DNA from: Actinophytocola xinjiangensis
Lineage (GTDB): Bacteria; Actinomycetota; Actinomycetes; Mycobacteriales; Pseudonocardiaceae
Reading direction: 5' to 3'
Assembly (NCBI RefSeq): GCF_001921215.1
Contig: NZ_MSIF01000004.1
Coordinates: 310,001 to 374,000, forward strand
Length of the DNA: 64,000 bases
Position 1 is the first letter of the stretch. Each line of letters begins with the position of its first letter. A program made the translations under genes and the position numbers. Shown piece after piece: positions 8,155 through 16,331 of this stretch. A model generated the notes under the pieces. That model was given only the letters and a program-made list of their open reading frames with translations, had not been told where the DNA came from and did no database searches.

Positions 8155-9110
8155 TCGGTGAGCTGGCGGCCGATCGCGCACGGGTCCTTGCCCTCGCTGG
8201 TCGGCACCGCCACCCGCAGCGCGGCGAACTCGACCTCGCCGCGCTGCGGGGCGAACGCGATGTGCCGGGTGACCAGCGTGCAGGTGTCGATGTCGCCCGT
8301 GCCGGCCTGCGAGACCCACGTCGGCCGCCCGCCGAGCTCCTCCACCGGCGTGCCGCCCGGCACCCCCGCGACGCCCTCGTCCGCGCCGACCGGGAAGTCG
8401 ACCTTGACCGTGGCACTCGCCCCGCCCGAGCGGCCCCACCGGCACTGGTGCTCGGCCGGGTACAGCGACACCCGCTCGGTGATCCCCAGCAGTGACGCCA
8501 CGTCGTCGGCCGGCAGCAGCCCGCACGCCGACTGCCGGGCCAGCGAGTTGTGCGGCGGCTCCCAGTGCCGCACCCGGTTGGTGCGGGCCACCTCGGCGAT
8601 GCCCTCCGCGCCCGAGCGGGCCAGCGCGCACAGGGTCGTCGACGGCACGGTGTCGACCAGTTCGGCCTCGGCGGTCGCCGACACCGCGATGTCGTCGGCC
8701 AGCCGCAGCGCCACCACACAACTGCCGGTGACCTGGGTCGGCACCTCGACGATCGCCGCGTTGCCCGGCAGCGCCCGGAGCTCCCGCTGCCCGCTGGGCA
8801 GGGTGTCGACGTGGCGCAGCAGCCCCAGCTCGACCGTGACCTTCTCCTCACCGACGAGCACCGTGACATGGCACTCGTCCATGGTGACCTTGGCCGGCAT
8901 CTGGGCCTGGCCGTGCTCCTGGAACGCGAAGGGCCCGGTGAGGCTGCACGGGTCGACGGTGCGGGGGTCACCGAAGGCCCGCTGGGCGGTGAACGGCCCG
9001 GTCGTGTCCTGGCGACTCGCCGGGGTGCCGGACACGCCTGCCGAGCAGCCGGTCACCACCAGGCCCGCGACCAGTAACGACACCGCGAAACGAGTCACCG
9101 TGACAGTCAC
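8121..9110 (-). CDS. Lipoprotein with two DUF3558-like halves
   Basis: 329 residues from GTG 9110, chosen because GGAAGGAG lies 7 bases upstream and the N-terminus MTVTVTRFAVSLLVAGLVVTGC is a full lipoprotein signal. The mature part holds two repeats of the DUF3558 pattern: VDPCSLTGPFAF...DECHVTV...VPSTTLC and then SACGLLPADDVASLLG...HQCRWG...DTCTLV. Paired cysteines probably form disulfides outside the cell. DUF3558 lipoproteins are common in Pseudonocardiales, often near type VII secretion genes, and their role is unknown. The start lies inside a GTCAC/GTGAC repeat. Confidence 0.75.
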   Translation of the reverse strand: MTVTVTRFAVSLLVAGLVVTGCSAGVSGTPASRQDTTGPFTAQRAFGDPRTVDPCSLTGPFAFQEHGQAQMPAKVTMDECHVTVLVGEEKVTVELGLLRHVDTLPSGQRELRALPGNAAIVEVPTQVTGSCVVALRLADDIAVSATAEAELVDTVPSTTLCALARSGAEGIAEVARTNRVRHWEPPHNSLARQSACGLLPADDVASLLGITERVSLYPAEHQCRWGRSGGASATVKVDFPVGADEGVAGVPGGTPVEELGGRPTWVSQAGTGDIDTCTLVTRHIAFAPQRGEVEFAALRVAVPTSEGKDPCAIGRQLTDYAWPRLPAGD

Positions 9111-9117
9111 TGTGACA
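9094..9117. repeat. Two GTCAC-n-GTGAC palindromes in tandem over the lipoprotein start
   Basis: GTCACCGTGACA (9094-9105) and GTCACTGTGACA (9106-9117) are consecutive 12-bp units, each containing a GTCAC-n-GTGAC palindrome. On the minus strand they encode the first Thr-Val repeats and overlap the start codon and the spacer to the ribosome site, so they could be an operator or simply a coding repeat. Confidence 0.6.
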
Positions 9118-9210
9118 CTCCTTCCCCAGAACGGCACACCGTAGTGGACGCAGGCGGTTCCGCTACCGTTGCCTACCGCAGGGAGTTGTCGTGATCGAAG
9201 GAGTGTGAGG

Positions 9211-9606
9211 GTGTCGTCCCCAACGAGCGAGTCCACCGACGCGCAGGTCGAGCAGCCGGCGGAGAACTCGGCGCAGTCCCCGGCCGAGGCACCGAAGAAG
9301 CGCGGTCGCAAGCCGGGCAGCACGGCCCGCAAGACCCGCACGGTCGAGCTGACCCTCACCGTCACCGGGACCCTCGACGGTGAGTGGCAGGCGGAGCTGA
9401 CCAAGTCCGGCACGCGTCTGTTGCAGGGCGTCGCGGTGCCGGCGGCGGCCGTGTCGCGGGCCGCCGCCGAGCTGCACGAGGACATTTCCAAGGCCATCGA
9501 GTCGGTGCTCGACGCGGCGCGCGAGCAGCACCAGGCGCGGCTGGCCGAGCTGGAGGCCGAGCTGTCCAAGGTCAAGCAGGCCCTGGCCGACCTGCAGGAC
9601 GGCTGA
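9211..9606 (+). CDS. DUF6319-type protein with AT-hook-like N-terminus
   Basis: 131 residues from GTG 9211, which has GAAGGAG 7 bases upstream; an earlier in-frame ATG at 9169 lacks such a site. Layout: an acidic Ser/Glu/Ala-rich N-terminus, then a basic KKRGRKPGSTARKTR patch like an AT-hook (about residues 29-43), a small beta domain TVELTLTVTGTLDGEWQAEL, and a C-terminal helix (LHEDISKAIESVLDAAREQHQARLAELEAEL) likely to form a coiled coil. It matches the DUF6319 family as I remember it. Probably a small DNA-associated protein; no function established. Confidence 0.7.
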   Translation: MSSPTSESTDAQVEQPAENSAQSPAEAPKKRGRKPGSTARKTRTVELTLTVTGTLDGEWQAELTKSGTRLLQGVAVPAAAVSRAAAELHEDISKAIESVLDAAREQHQARLAELEAELSKVKQALADLQDG

Positions 9607-9610
9607 GCCG

Positions 9611-10639
9611 ATGACCTACGTCGCCGAACAGGACCGCTACGAGCGGATGGGCTACCGGCGCAGCGGTGCGAGTGGTCTGGTGCTGCCGGAGGTGTCGCTG
9701 GGTCTGTGGCAGAACTTCGGCACCGAGGTGCCGCTGGAGCAGTGCCGGGCGATCCTGCGCCGGGCGTTCGACCGGGGCGTGACGCACTTCGACCTGGCCA
9801 ACAACTACGGCCCGCCCTACGGTTCGGCCGAGTCGAACTTCGGCACGCTGCTGGCCCAGGACTTCCGCCCGTACCGCGACGAGCTGATCATCTCGACGAA
9901 GGCCGGCTACGACATGTGGCCTGGCCCGTACGGTCAGGGCGGCGGTTCGCGCAAGTACGTGCTGGCCAGCCTTGACCAGAGCCTGGCCAGGATGGGCCTG
10001 GACCACGTCGACATCTTCTACTCCCACCGCTACGACCCGGACACTCCGCTGGCGGAGACGATGGGCGCGCTGGCGTCGGCCGTACGGTCCGGCAAGGCGC
10101 TGTACGTGGGGATCTCGTCGTACTCCCCGGACCGGACCCGCGAGGCGCACGCCCTGCTGGCGGCCGAGGGGGTGCCGCTGCTGATCCACCAGCCGTCGTA
10201 CTCGATGCTCAACCGCTGGATCGAGCCCGACCTGCTGGACACGCTCGGCGAGCTGGGCGTGGGCTGTATCGGGTTCTCCCCGCTGGCGCAGGGAATGCTG
10301 ACCGACCGGTACCTCAACGGCGTTCCCGAGGGTTCGCGCGCGAGCCGGCCGGGTTCGCTGTCCCAGGACATGCTCAACGACGAGAACCTGGGCCGGATCA
10401 GGGCGTTGAACGAGATCGCCGGCAGGCGCGGCCAGACCCTGGCCCAGCTGGCGTTGGCGTGGACGCTGCGTGACCCCAGGATGACCTCGACGCTGATCGG
10501 CGCGTCCAGTGTCCGTCAGCTGGACGACAACCTGGACACGCTGTCGTCGTTGTCGCTGTCCGCCGAGGAGCTGACCGAGATCGACCGGTACGCGGTGGAC
10601 AGCGGGATCAACCTGTGGGCGAGGTCGTCGGCGACATGA
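9611..10639 (+). CDS. Aldo/keto reductase, L-glyceraldehyde 3-phosphate reductase (YghZ/MgrA) type
   Basis: 342 residues. The N-terminus YERMGYRRSGASGLVLPEVSLGLW and HFDLANNYGPPYGSAE match the YghZ/GPR branch of AKRs. Catalytic tetrad residues are visible: Asp in HFDLANNYG, Tyr in the same motif, Lys in STKAGYD and His in FYSHRYD. Enzymes of this branch reduce L-glyceraldehyde 3-phosphate and related aldehydes with NADPH. Starts four bases after DUF6319. Its stop overlaps the ribokinase start (ATGA), so the two are translationally coupled. Confidence 0.9.
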   Translation: MTYVAEQDRYERMGYRRSGASGLVLPEVSLGLWQNFGTEVPLEQCRAILRRAFDRGVTHFDLANNYGPPYGSAESNFGTLLAQDFRPYRDELIISTKAGYDMWPGPYGQGGGSRKYVLASLDQSLARMGLDHVDIFYSHRYDPDTPLAETMGALASAVRSGKALYVGISSYSPDRTREAHALLAAEGVPLLIHQPSYSMLNRWIEPDLLDTLGELGVGCIGFSPLAQGMLTDRYLNGVPEGSRASRPGSLSQDMLNDENLGRIRALNEIAGRRGQTLAQLALAWTLRDPRMTSTLIGASSVRQLDDNLDTLSSLSLSAEELTEIDRYAVDSGINLWARSSAT

Positions 10640-11511
10640 TCGCTGTCGTCGGCTCGTGCAACGTCGACTTCGTCATCCCGGTGGCGGCTCTGCCCGCCGC
10701 CGGGGAGACGGTCCTCGGCGGTGACCATCTGCGTACCCCGGGCGGCAAGGGCGCCAACCAGTCGGTCGCGGCGGCCCGTTTGGGCAGCGAGGTGGCGTTC
10801 GTCGGCCGCGTCGGTGACGACGAACTGGCGCCGACGATCACCACCGCGCTGTCGGCCGCCGGTGTCGACCTGACGTGGCTGGGCTGTGTGCCGGACACGC
10901 CGAGCGGGATCGCGTTGATCACGGTCGCCGACGGCGGGGAGAACACCATCGCCGTCAGTCCCGGTGCGAACGCGCGTCTGGGCGTCGAGGACGTCGCCGA
11001 GGCGGCGGGACTGTTGGCCGGGGCCGAGGTGACGTTGGTCCAGCTGGAGATCTCCCTGGACGTCGTCGAGGCGACCGTCCGGGCCGCCGGGGGACTGGTG
11101 GTTCTCAATCCGGCGCCGGCGCGCGGACTGTCGCGGGAGTTGCTGTCCGGTGTGGACGTGTTGGTGCCCAACCGGTCGGAGCTGGGTTTCCTGGCCGGGG
11201 CGCCCGAACCGGTGAGTGTGGACGAGGCCGTGGCGTTGGCTCGCGGGTTGGACAGGGCCGTCGTGGTGACGTTGGGCGCCGACGGGGCCGTGGTCGTCCA
11301 GGGGGACGTGGTGGAGCACGTCCCGGCGGTGGCGGTGGAGGCCGTGGACGCCACCGGGGCGGGCGACGCGTTCTGCGGGGCGCTGGCCGACGGGCTGGCC
11401 AGGGGCGAGTCGCTTGTGGACGCCACGGGGTGGGCCGTCCGGGTCGCCGGGGTGTCGACCACGCGGTGGGGTGCGCAGGGAGGAATGCCGACTCGCGCCG
11501 ACCTGCGGTGA
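10636..11511 (+). CDS. rbsK: Ribokinase
   Basis: 291 residues from ATG 10636, which overlaps the reductase stop as ATGA. PfkB-family signatures: the N-terminal GSCNVDFVIPV and GGKGANQSVAAARLG (about residues 35-49), and the C-terminal DATGAGDAFCGALADGL (about 238-254) with the catalytic Asp in GAGD. It should phosphorylate D-ribose to ribose 5-phosphate; closely related sugar kinases cannot be fully excluded. Paired with the aldo/keto reductase rather than with a ribose transporter; the ABC importer in this window is of another type. Confidence 0.88.
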   Translation: MIAVVGSCNVDFVIPVAALPAAGETVLGGDHLRTPGGKGANQSVAAARLGSEVAFVGRVGDDELAPTITTALSAAGVDLTWLGCVPDTPSGIALITVADGGENTIAVSPGANARLGVEDVAEAAGLLAGAEVTLVQLEISLDVVEATVRAAGGLVVLNPAPARGLSRELLSGVDVLVPNRSELGFLAGAPEPVSVDEAVALARGLDRAVVVTLGADGAVVVQGDVVEHVPAVAVEAVDATGAGDAFCGALADGLARGESLVDATGWAVRVAGVSTTRWGAQGGMPTRADLR

Positions 11512-11519
11512 TCGTGCGG

Positions 11520-12494
11520 TCAGTCCAGAACACGACCCTGAACGACCAGCCGGTCGAGCCGCTCCCGCCACCACCCCTCCCGCTCCGACGCCCGAACCAA
11601 CCCGGGATCGGGCGTAGGGGACACCGGGGAGACCGGCAGGAACCCGTCGACGGGAACCAGGGACCGAGCCCCCCCAACGACATCCGAACCCAACAACGAC
11701 AACGTCCCCAACCCGCAAGCGAAATCCAACGACGGCAGAGCGCCGGCCAGCGCCAACCCCGCGGCAAGGCCCACGCTCGTCTCCAACGCCGAGGACACCA
11801 CGCACGGCAACCCACAGGCCTCCGCCACCCGCAGTGCCCGCCGAACGCCGCCCAGCGGCGCCACCTTGATCACCGCGATGTCGGCGGCCTCCGCGACAGC
11901 CACCCGCAACGGGTCCTCGGCCCGCCGGATCGACTCGTCGGCCGCGATCCGGACGTCCACCCGCCGCCGCACCGTCGCCAACTCCGCCACCGTCGCGCAC
12001 GGCTGCTCGACGTACTCCAGCCCGCCGGCCGCCCGGTCCAGCGCCGGGATCACCCGCACCGCCGTGTCGACGTCCCACGCGCCGTTGGCGTCACAGCGAA
12101 CGGCCCCGGACGGGCCGAGACCGTCACGGACCGCTTCCAGCCGCGCCAGGTCCTCGGCCAGCGACTCCGGGTGGTCGGCTACCTTCACCTTGACGGTGGA
12201 GCAGCCCGAGGTCGCGGCGATCTCGCGCGCCGCCTCCGGACCGACGGCGGGGACGGTCGCGTTGATCGGAATACGCCCGCGTACCGGGTCGGGCCAGCCG
12301 ACGGTGCAGGCCTCGATGGCCGAGGTCAGCCAGTTGGCCGACTCGCGGTCGTCGTACTCGGGGAACGGGGAGAACTCGCCCCACCCCGCCGGCCCCTCGA
12401 TCAGCATGCCTTCGCGGACGTCGATGCCGCGGAACCGGGTGGTCAGCGGGATGGCGAACGTCCGTGCCTCGTGAAAGTCGATCATCGTCTTCAT
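11520..12494 (-). CDS. menC: o-Succinylbenzoate synthase, actinobacterial type
   Basis: 324 residues, enolase superfamily. Active-site blocks are all present: TVKVKVAD (KxK, general acid/base Lys), RCDANGAWD, YVEQPC, IAADESI (three metal ligands) and AVIKVAPLGG (second Lys). The length and the N-terminus FAIPLTTRFRGIDVREGMLIEGPAGWGEFSPF fit the actinobacterial MenC branch, which dehydrates SHCHC to o-succinylbenzoate in menaquinone synthesis. No other men gene is in the window. MIDFHEAR three codons downstream is an alternative start. Convergent with ribokinase, 8 bases apart. Confidence 0.88.
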   Translation of the reverse strand: MKTMIDFHEARTFAIPLTTRFRGIDVREGMLIEGPAGWGEFSPFPEYDDRESANWLTSAIEACTVGWPDPVRGRIPINATVPAVGPEAAREIAATSGCSTVKVKVADHPESLAEDLARLEAVRDGLGPSGAVRCDANGAWDVDTAVRVIPALDRAAGGLEYVEQPCATVAELATVRRRVDVRIAADESIRRAEDPLRVAVAEAADIAVIKVAPLGGVRRALRVAEACGLPCVVSSALETSVGLAAGLALAGALPSLDFACGLGTLSLLGSDVVGGARSLVPVDGFLPVSPVSPTPDPGLVRASEREGWWRERLDRLVVQGRVLD

Positions 12495-12525
12495 CGACGT
12501 TAACGCTAGCCCACGTCCGCTCGGT

Positions 12526-12541
12526 ACGATCCAAAGATCGT
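12526..12541. promoter_or_regulatory. Inverted repeat before the Nramp-like gene
   Basis: ACGATC-caaa-GATCGT, perfect 6-bp arms, in the 74-bp divergent gap between menC and the carrier gene, 28 bases before the ATG. Placed like an operator; the regulator is unknown. Confidence 0.4.
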
Positions 12542-12568
12542 TTCACCCGAACGGGAAGGTGAGCGCAC

Positions 12569-13975
12569 ATGTCTTCGGTGATCGACCGGTTCCCCGCCAA
12601 ACACCTGGCAAAACCCGAGATCAGGCCCCTGCCCGAAGCCCCGGCCAGCACCTGGAAAATCATCGGCCCTGGCGTGATCGCCGCCGGTGTCGGGTTGGCC
12701 TCCGGCGAGTTCATCCTCTTTCCCTACATCGCCTCGCAGGTCGGACTGGTCTTCGTGTGGGCGGCCTTACTCGGCCTGGCCACCCAGTTCTTCATCAACA
12801 TGGAGATCGAGCGCTACACCCTCGCCACCGGTGAGACCGCCCTCACCGGGTTCAGCCGCTTCTGGCGACACTGGGGACTGGTCTTCGCCGTCCTCACCGT
12901 GCTCGCCAACCTCTGGCCCGGCTGGGCCTCCTCCTCCGCCACCCTCGTCACCTACCTGTGGGGCGGCGACGTCAAGTGGATCTCCCTGGGCATGCTGGTC
13001 GCCATCGGCCTGATCCTCACCCTCGCCCCGGTGGTCTACGTCGCCCTCGAACGGGCCGAGATGCTCAAGGTCGCCGCCGTGATCGTGCTGGTGGTCGTCG
13101 GCGCGTTCGTGGCGATCTCGGCGCAGGCGTGGAGCGACGTGCCGAAGGTGATCACCGAGGCAGACATCCCGATCGAGCCGCTCGGGTTCGCGCTGCTGCT
13201 CGGCGCGCTGGCCTTCGCCGGTGCCGGCGGCGGGCAGAACCTGGTGCAGAGCAACTGGATCCGGGACAAGGGCTTCGGCATGGGACGGTACGTCCCCCGG
13301 ATCACCAGCCCGGTCACCGGCAAGCCGGAGGCCGCGCCGAGCACCGGGTTCATCTTCGAGCCGACCGAGGAGAACCTCGGGCACTGGCGCGCGTGGTGGC
13401 GCTTCGCCAACCGTGAGCAGCTGTACACCTTCGTGTTGATCACGTTCCTGTCCATCACGTTCACCTCGCTGCTCGCCTACTCCACTGTGTACGGACGCGA
13501 GGACCTGCCCAACGGCATCGGTTTCCTGGAGATCGAGGGCAACGTGCTCGCCGAGACCGTCGGCGCCTGGTTCGGCACGTTCTTCTGGATCGTCGGCGCG
13601 TTCGCGTTGTTCGCCGCCGCGCTGGGCATCGTCGACTACTCGGCGCGGCTGGTCGCCGACGTGATCAAAACCTCCTACGCGCCCCGCACCACCGAAAGCA
13701 CCCTCTACTTCGGAATCGTGTGGGTGCTGGTGCTGGTCGGCTGCGTCATCATGGTCGCCGGGTTCGCCCAGCCGCTGGTGCTGCTGGTGATCTCCGCCTC
13801 GGTCGGCGGCGTGATGATGTTCGTCTACTCGGCGCTGCTGTTGCTGCTCAACCGCAAGGTCCTGCCGCCGGAGATCCGGATCCGCGGCTTCCGGGTCGGG
13901 GTGCTGGTGTGGTCGTTCGCGCTGTTCGGCGTGCTGAGCGTGCTGACGGTCATCGACCAGGTGAAGAAGTTCTGA
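12569..13975 (+). CDS. Nramp-family carrier with non-canonical metal-site motifs
   Basis: 468 residues, about eleven membrane segments, LeuT-like fold expected. The N-terminal segment GPGVIAAGVGLASGEFILFPY aligns with TM1 of Nramp proteins, but the metal-binding DPGN is replaced by ASGE (residues 44-47). In TM6 the MPHN motif is replaced by AGGGQN (about 219-224). A 40-residue loop with PxTGKPEAAPS follows. The fold is Nramp; transport of Mn2+ or Fe2+ is not supported by these residues, so the substrate may be different. The 3' end overlaps gntK by 26 bp tail to tail. Confidence 0.82.
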   Translation: MSSVIDRFPAKHLAKPEIRPLPEAPASTWKIIGPGVIAAGVGLASGEFILFPYIASQVGLVFVWAALLGLATQFFINMEIERYTLATGETALTGFSRFWRHWGLVFAVLTVLANLWPGWASSSATLVTYLWGGDVKWISLGMLVAIGLILTLAPVVYVALERAEMLKVAAVIVLVVVGAFVAISAQAWSDVPKVITEADIPIEPLGFALLLGALAFAGAGGGQNLVQSNWIRDKGFGMGRYVPRITSPVTGKPEAAPSTGFIFEPTEENLGHWRAWWRFANREQLYTFVLITFLSITFTSLLAYSTVYGREDLPNGIGFLEIEGNVLAETVGAWFGTFFWIVGAFALFAAALGIVDYSARLVADVIKTSYAPRTTESTLYFGIVWVLVLVGCVIMVAGFAQPLVLLVISASVGGVMMFVYSALLLLLNRKVLPPEIRIRGFRVGVLVWSFALFGVLSVLTVIDQVKKF

Positions 13976-14444
13976 CCGCCTCGTCAACCTGATCGTCGAC
14001 GTGCCAGGTCATGTCCAGCACGACGCCGCGCTCGTCCGCCTCCAGCGGTTCGAGCGCGGCGTACTGGGAGTCCACCAGCGACGGTGGCATGAAATGGTCG
14101 GGCCGCCCGGCGACCCGCACCCGGGCGGTCCTCGGATCGCCGTCGAGGTGCACGAAGAACGCGTCCGGCGCCCGCTCCCGCAGGATGTCGCGGTAGCGGC
14201 GGCGCAGCGCCGAGGACGTGGCGACGGCGCCGCTGTCGCGGTGCGCGGCCAGCCACTCGCCGATCGACCGCAGCCACGGCAGCCGATCGTCGTCGGTCAG
14301 CGGCGTGCCGGAGCGCATCTTGGCGATGTTGGCGTCGGTGTGGAAGTCGTCGGCGTCCCGGAACGGCACGCCCAACCGGTCGGCCAGCGCCCTGCCCACC
14401 GTCGACTTGCCGGACCCGGTGACCCCCATGACCACGAACAGCAT
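13950..14444 (-). CDS. gntK: Gluconokinase, GntK type
   Basis: 164 residues, the usual length. P-loop GVTGSGKST (residues 7-15), FRDADDFHTDANIAKMRSGTPLTDDDRLPWL, the gluconate/ATP region, and FVHLDGD...RVAGRPDHFMPPSLVDSQYAALEPLE, the conserved lid motif. Phosphorylates gluconate to 6-phosphogluconate for the pentose phosphate pathway. No gluconate permease or GntR is beside it. Overlaps the tail of the Nramp-like gene. Confidence 0.93.
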   Translation of the reverse strand: MLFVVMGVTGSGKSTVGRALADRLGVPFRDADDFHTDANIAKMRSGTPLTDDDRLPWLRSIGEWLAAHRDSGAVATSSALRRRYRDILRERAPDAFFVHLDGDPRTARVRVAGRPDHFMPPSLVDSQYAALEPLEADERGVVLDMTWHVDDQVDEAVRTSSPGR

Positions 14445-14497
14445 GCCTCCACCCTAGGCGCGGGTAAACAGTTCGCTCGCCGGCGGAGTCCAAGTCA

Positions 14498-15001
14498 GTG
14501 ATGACTGACTACGAGAACTTCGTCCGGGCGCACCTGCCGCGGCTGCTGCGGTACGCGACCATGCTCACCGGGGAGCGGGAGCAGGCCGCCGATCTGGTGC
14601 AGGACGTGCTGGTCACCCTCTACCGGCGCTGGTCGCGGATCAGTGACGCCGACCACCCCGACCGCTACGTGCTGCGGATGGTCACCAACGGCTACCTGTC
14701 GTGGCGGCGCCGCCGGTCCACCCGACTGGTGGTGGCCGACGAGGTGCCCGACCGCGCCCGCCCCGACGACTTCACCGCCGAGCACGCCCTGCGCGAGGAC
14801 CTGTGGCAGCGCCTCGCCCGGCTGCCCCGGCGCCAGCGGGCCGTGCTGGTCCTGCGCTACTACGAGCGGCTCGACGACGTCGAGATCGCCGACCTGCTGG
14901 GCTGCGCGCGGTCGACCGTGCGCGCCCACGCCCACAAGGCACTGACGACACTGCGACACGGCCTGGCCGCCGAGCACCTGGTCCAGGCGGGGGAGAGCTG
15001 A
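14498..15001 (+). CDS. ECF sigma factor, SigE family
   Basis: 167 residues. Region 2: YENFVRAHLPRLLRYATMLTGEREQAADLVQDVLVTLYRRWSRI; region 4: LPRRQRAVLVLRYYERLDDVEIADLLGCARSTVRAHAHKALTTLR. This is the actinomycete SigE/SACE family of ECF sigma factors. GTG 14498 is directly followed by ATG 14501; GGAG lies 9 bases before the GTG. The stop overlaps the start of the next gene by one base (TGATG), the usual arrangement of a sigma factor with its membrane partner. Confidence 0.92.
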   Translation: MMTDYENFVRAHLPRLLRYATMLTGEREQAADLVQDVLVTLYRRWSRISDADHPDRYVLRMVTNGYLSWRRRRSTRLVVADEVPDRARPDDFTAEHALREDLWQRLARLPRRQRAVLVLRYYERLDDVEIADLLGCARSTVRAHAHKALTTLRHGLAAEHLVQAGES

Positions 15002-16044
15002 TGAACCTCGAGAAGCTGATCACCGACACGTTCACCGCCCACGAACCGGACGCCCCCGACAGCGAACGGGTCCTGGCCGGCGCCAGGAAGCGCATCGACC
15101 GCCGGCGCCCGGTGATCCGACCGCTGACCGTCGCCGCCGGGGTGGTCGCGCTGACCGTCGCCGGCGTGACCGTCATCGGGCTCAACCGGACCGAACCGAC
15201 TCCCGGCGACACCGCCGCACCGGCCACCTCAACGGCCACCGCGCCGGCCGTCGACCAGCTGCGGATGCCCTTCACGCTGGGCTGGCTGCCACCGGGCGAG
15301 GTCACCTACACCACGCAGCGGATCAGCGTGGGCGGCTCCGCGGACTCGGACGCCCCGGTCTACAACGGCGACTACATGCTGTCGGTCCGCTCCGGCGAGC
15401 GGGTCCTCAACATCACCGTGACCGAGAACAAGCAGTACTCGTTGCAGGACGCGGTGAACAGCCTCCATCCCGATCCCGGCCGCCGGATCACCATCGGTGG
15501 GAAGCGGGCCGTCGAGTCGACGGTCTTCAACGTTCCGGAGGGGTTCGAGAGCTCGACGCTCTACGTCGAACGCCCGGACCGCAGCATGGTCTACGTGCTC
15601 GTGTCCGCGCAGTGGGACACCTCGGCGACCCAGGAGGAACTGTCCGGGATCGCCCGCCGGATCGCCGAGAACCTCCAGTTCCCCGGCACCACCGTGCTCA
15701 CCCCCGAGTACGGGTTGGGTGAGCTGCCCGACGGGATCCGGATGTGCGCCTTCAGCGTCGACCCGCCGTCGGACCTGCGGACGAAACTCAGCACGAGCTA
15801 CCTGCTCGGCAGCTGCGAGACCTCCGAGATGATCGTGGTCAGCACCCCGGACAGCGCCGGGAAGCCCGAGGGAACGCCCGGTGAGCCCGTGCAGGGCCAC
15901 GAGACCCTCGTCGAGGACCAGGGCAAGGGCTACCACGTGCTGACGGTGCTCGACGCCGTCGACGGCCGGCCGGTCCACCTCAGCGGCGCGGTGCCGGTGG
16001 ACACGCTCTACCAACTGGGCGAAGGCCTGGTGCTGCCCGACTGA
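15001..16044 (+). CDS. Single-pass membrane protein coupled to the SigE-family sigma factor
   Basis: 347 residues. Short cytoplasmic N-terminus (MNLEKLITDTFTAHEPDAPDSERVLAGARKRIDRRRP), one membrane segment at about 41-60 (LTVAAGVVALTVAGVTVIGL), then a Thr/Pro/Ala-rich linker and an extracytoplasmic domain of about 270 residues. The N-terminal helix resembles the part of actinomycete SigE-partner proteins that occupies the anti-sigma position, but no zinc-binding HxxxCxxC motif is present. Likely a sensor or anti-sigma factor; that role is inferred from the overlap and topology. Confidence 0.7.
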   Translation: MNLEKLITDTFTAHEPDAPDSERVLAGARKRIDRRRPVIRPLTVAAGVVALTVAGVTVIGLNRTEPTPGDTAAPATSTATAPAVDQLRMPFTLGWLPPGEVTYTTQRISVGGSADSDAPVYNGDYMLSVRSGERVLNITVTENKQYSLQDAVNSLHPDPGRRITIGGKRAVESTVFNVPEGFESSTLYVERPDRSMVYVLVSAQWDTSATQEELSGIARRIAENLQFPGTTVLTPEYGLGELPDGIRMCAFSVDPPSDLRTKLSTSYLLGSCETSEMIVVSTPDSAGKPEGTPGEPVQGHETLVEDQGKGYHVLTVLDAVDGRPVHLSGAVPVDTLYQLGEGLVLPD

Positions 16045-16064
16045 GCGGGACGGGGATCGGGGCG

Positions 16065-16331
16065 ATGGCGCGTCGAGCGGCCGCCGGGGCACGCGTGCTG
16101 GGAATGGAGCTGCGCCGCCTGCGGGAACGGGCCAACCTGAGCAGGGAACGGGTCGGCGCGGTGTTCGGCTGGTCGACCACCACGGTGAGTCGGCTGGAAC
16201 GGGGCCGGCGCACGGACACCACACCCGAGGAAGTCGCGGCCCTGCTGGCGACGATGGGTGTGGTCGGCGCCGAGCGTGACCGAGCCATGCTGATGGCGTT
16301 CGGCGTCCCACCTCCCCACCGTCAGGGGTGA
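16065..16331 (+). pseudogene. Truncated Scr1-type HTH regulator (HTH only, DUF5753 lost)
   Basis: 88 residues. Residues 7-73 (GARVLGMELRRLRERANLSRERVG...LERGRRTDTTPEEVAALLATMGVVG) are close to the same region of the intact regulator at 19842-20699. After DRAMLMAFGV the frame reads PPPHRQG and stops, so the ligand/partner domain (about 200 residues) is missing. The last codons (LMAFGV) resemble the LMMAFGV found some 75 residues further on in the intact copy, suggesting internal deletion followed by truncation. Its end overlaps the 3' end of the EspG-like gene by 10 bp. It might still make a small DNA-binding protein. Confidence 0.65.

Noticed and set aside
8121-9575. Longer 484-codon version of the DUF3558-like lipoprotein
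   Set aside because: The extra N-terminal part overlaps the DUF6319 gene on the other strand and would bury the lipoprotein signal; GTG 9110 has a proper ribosome site.
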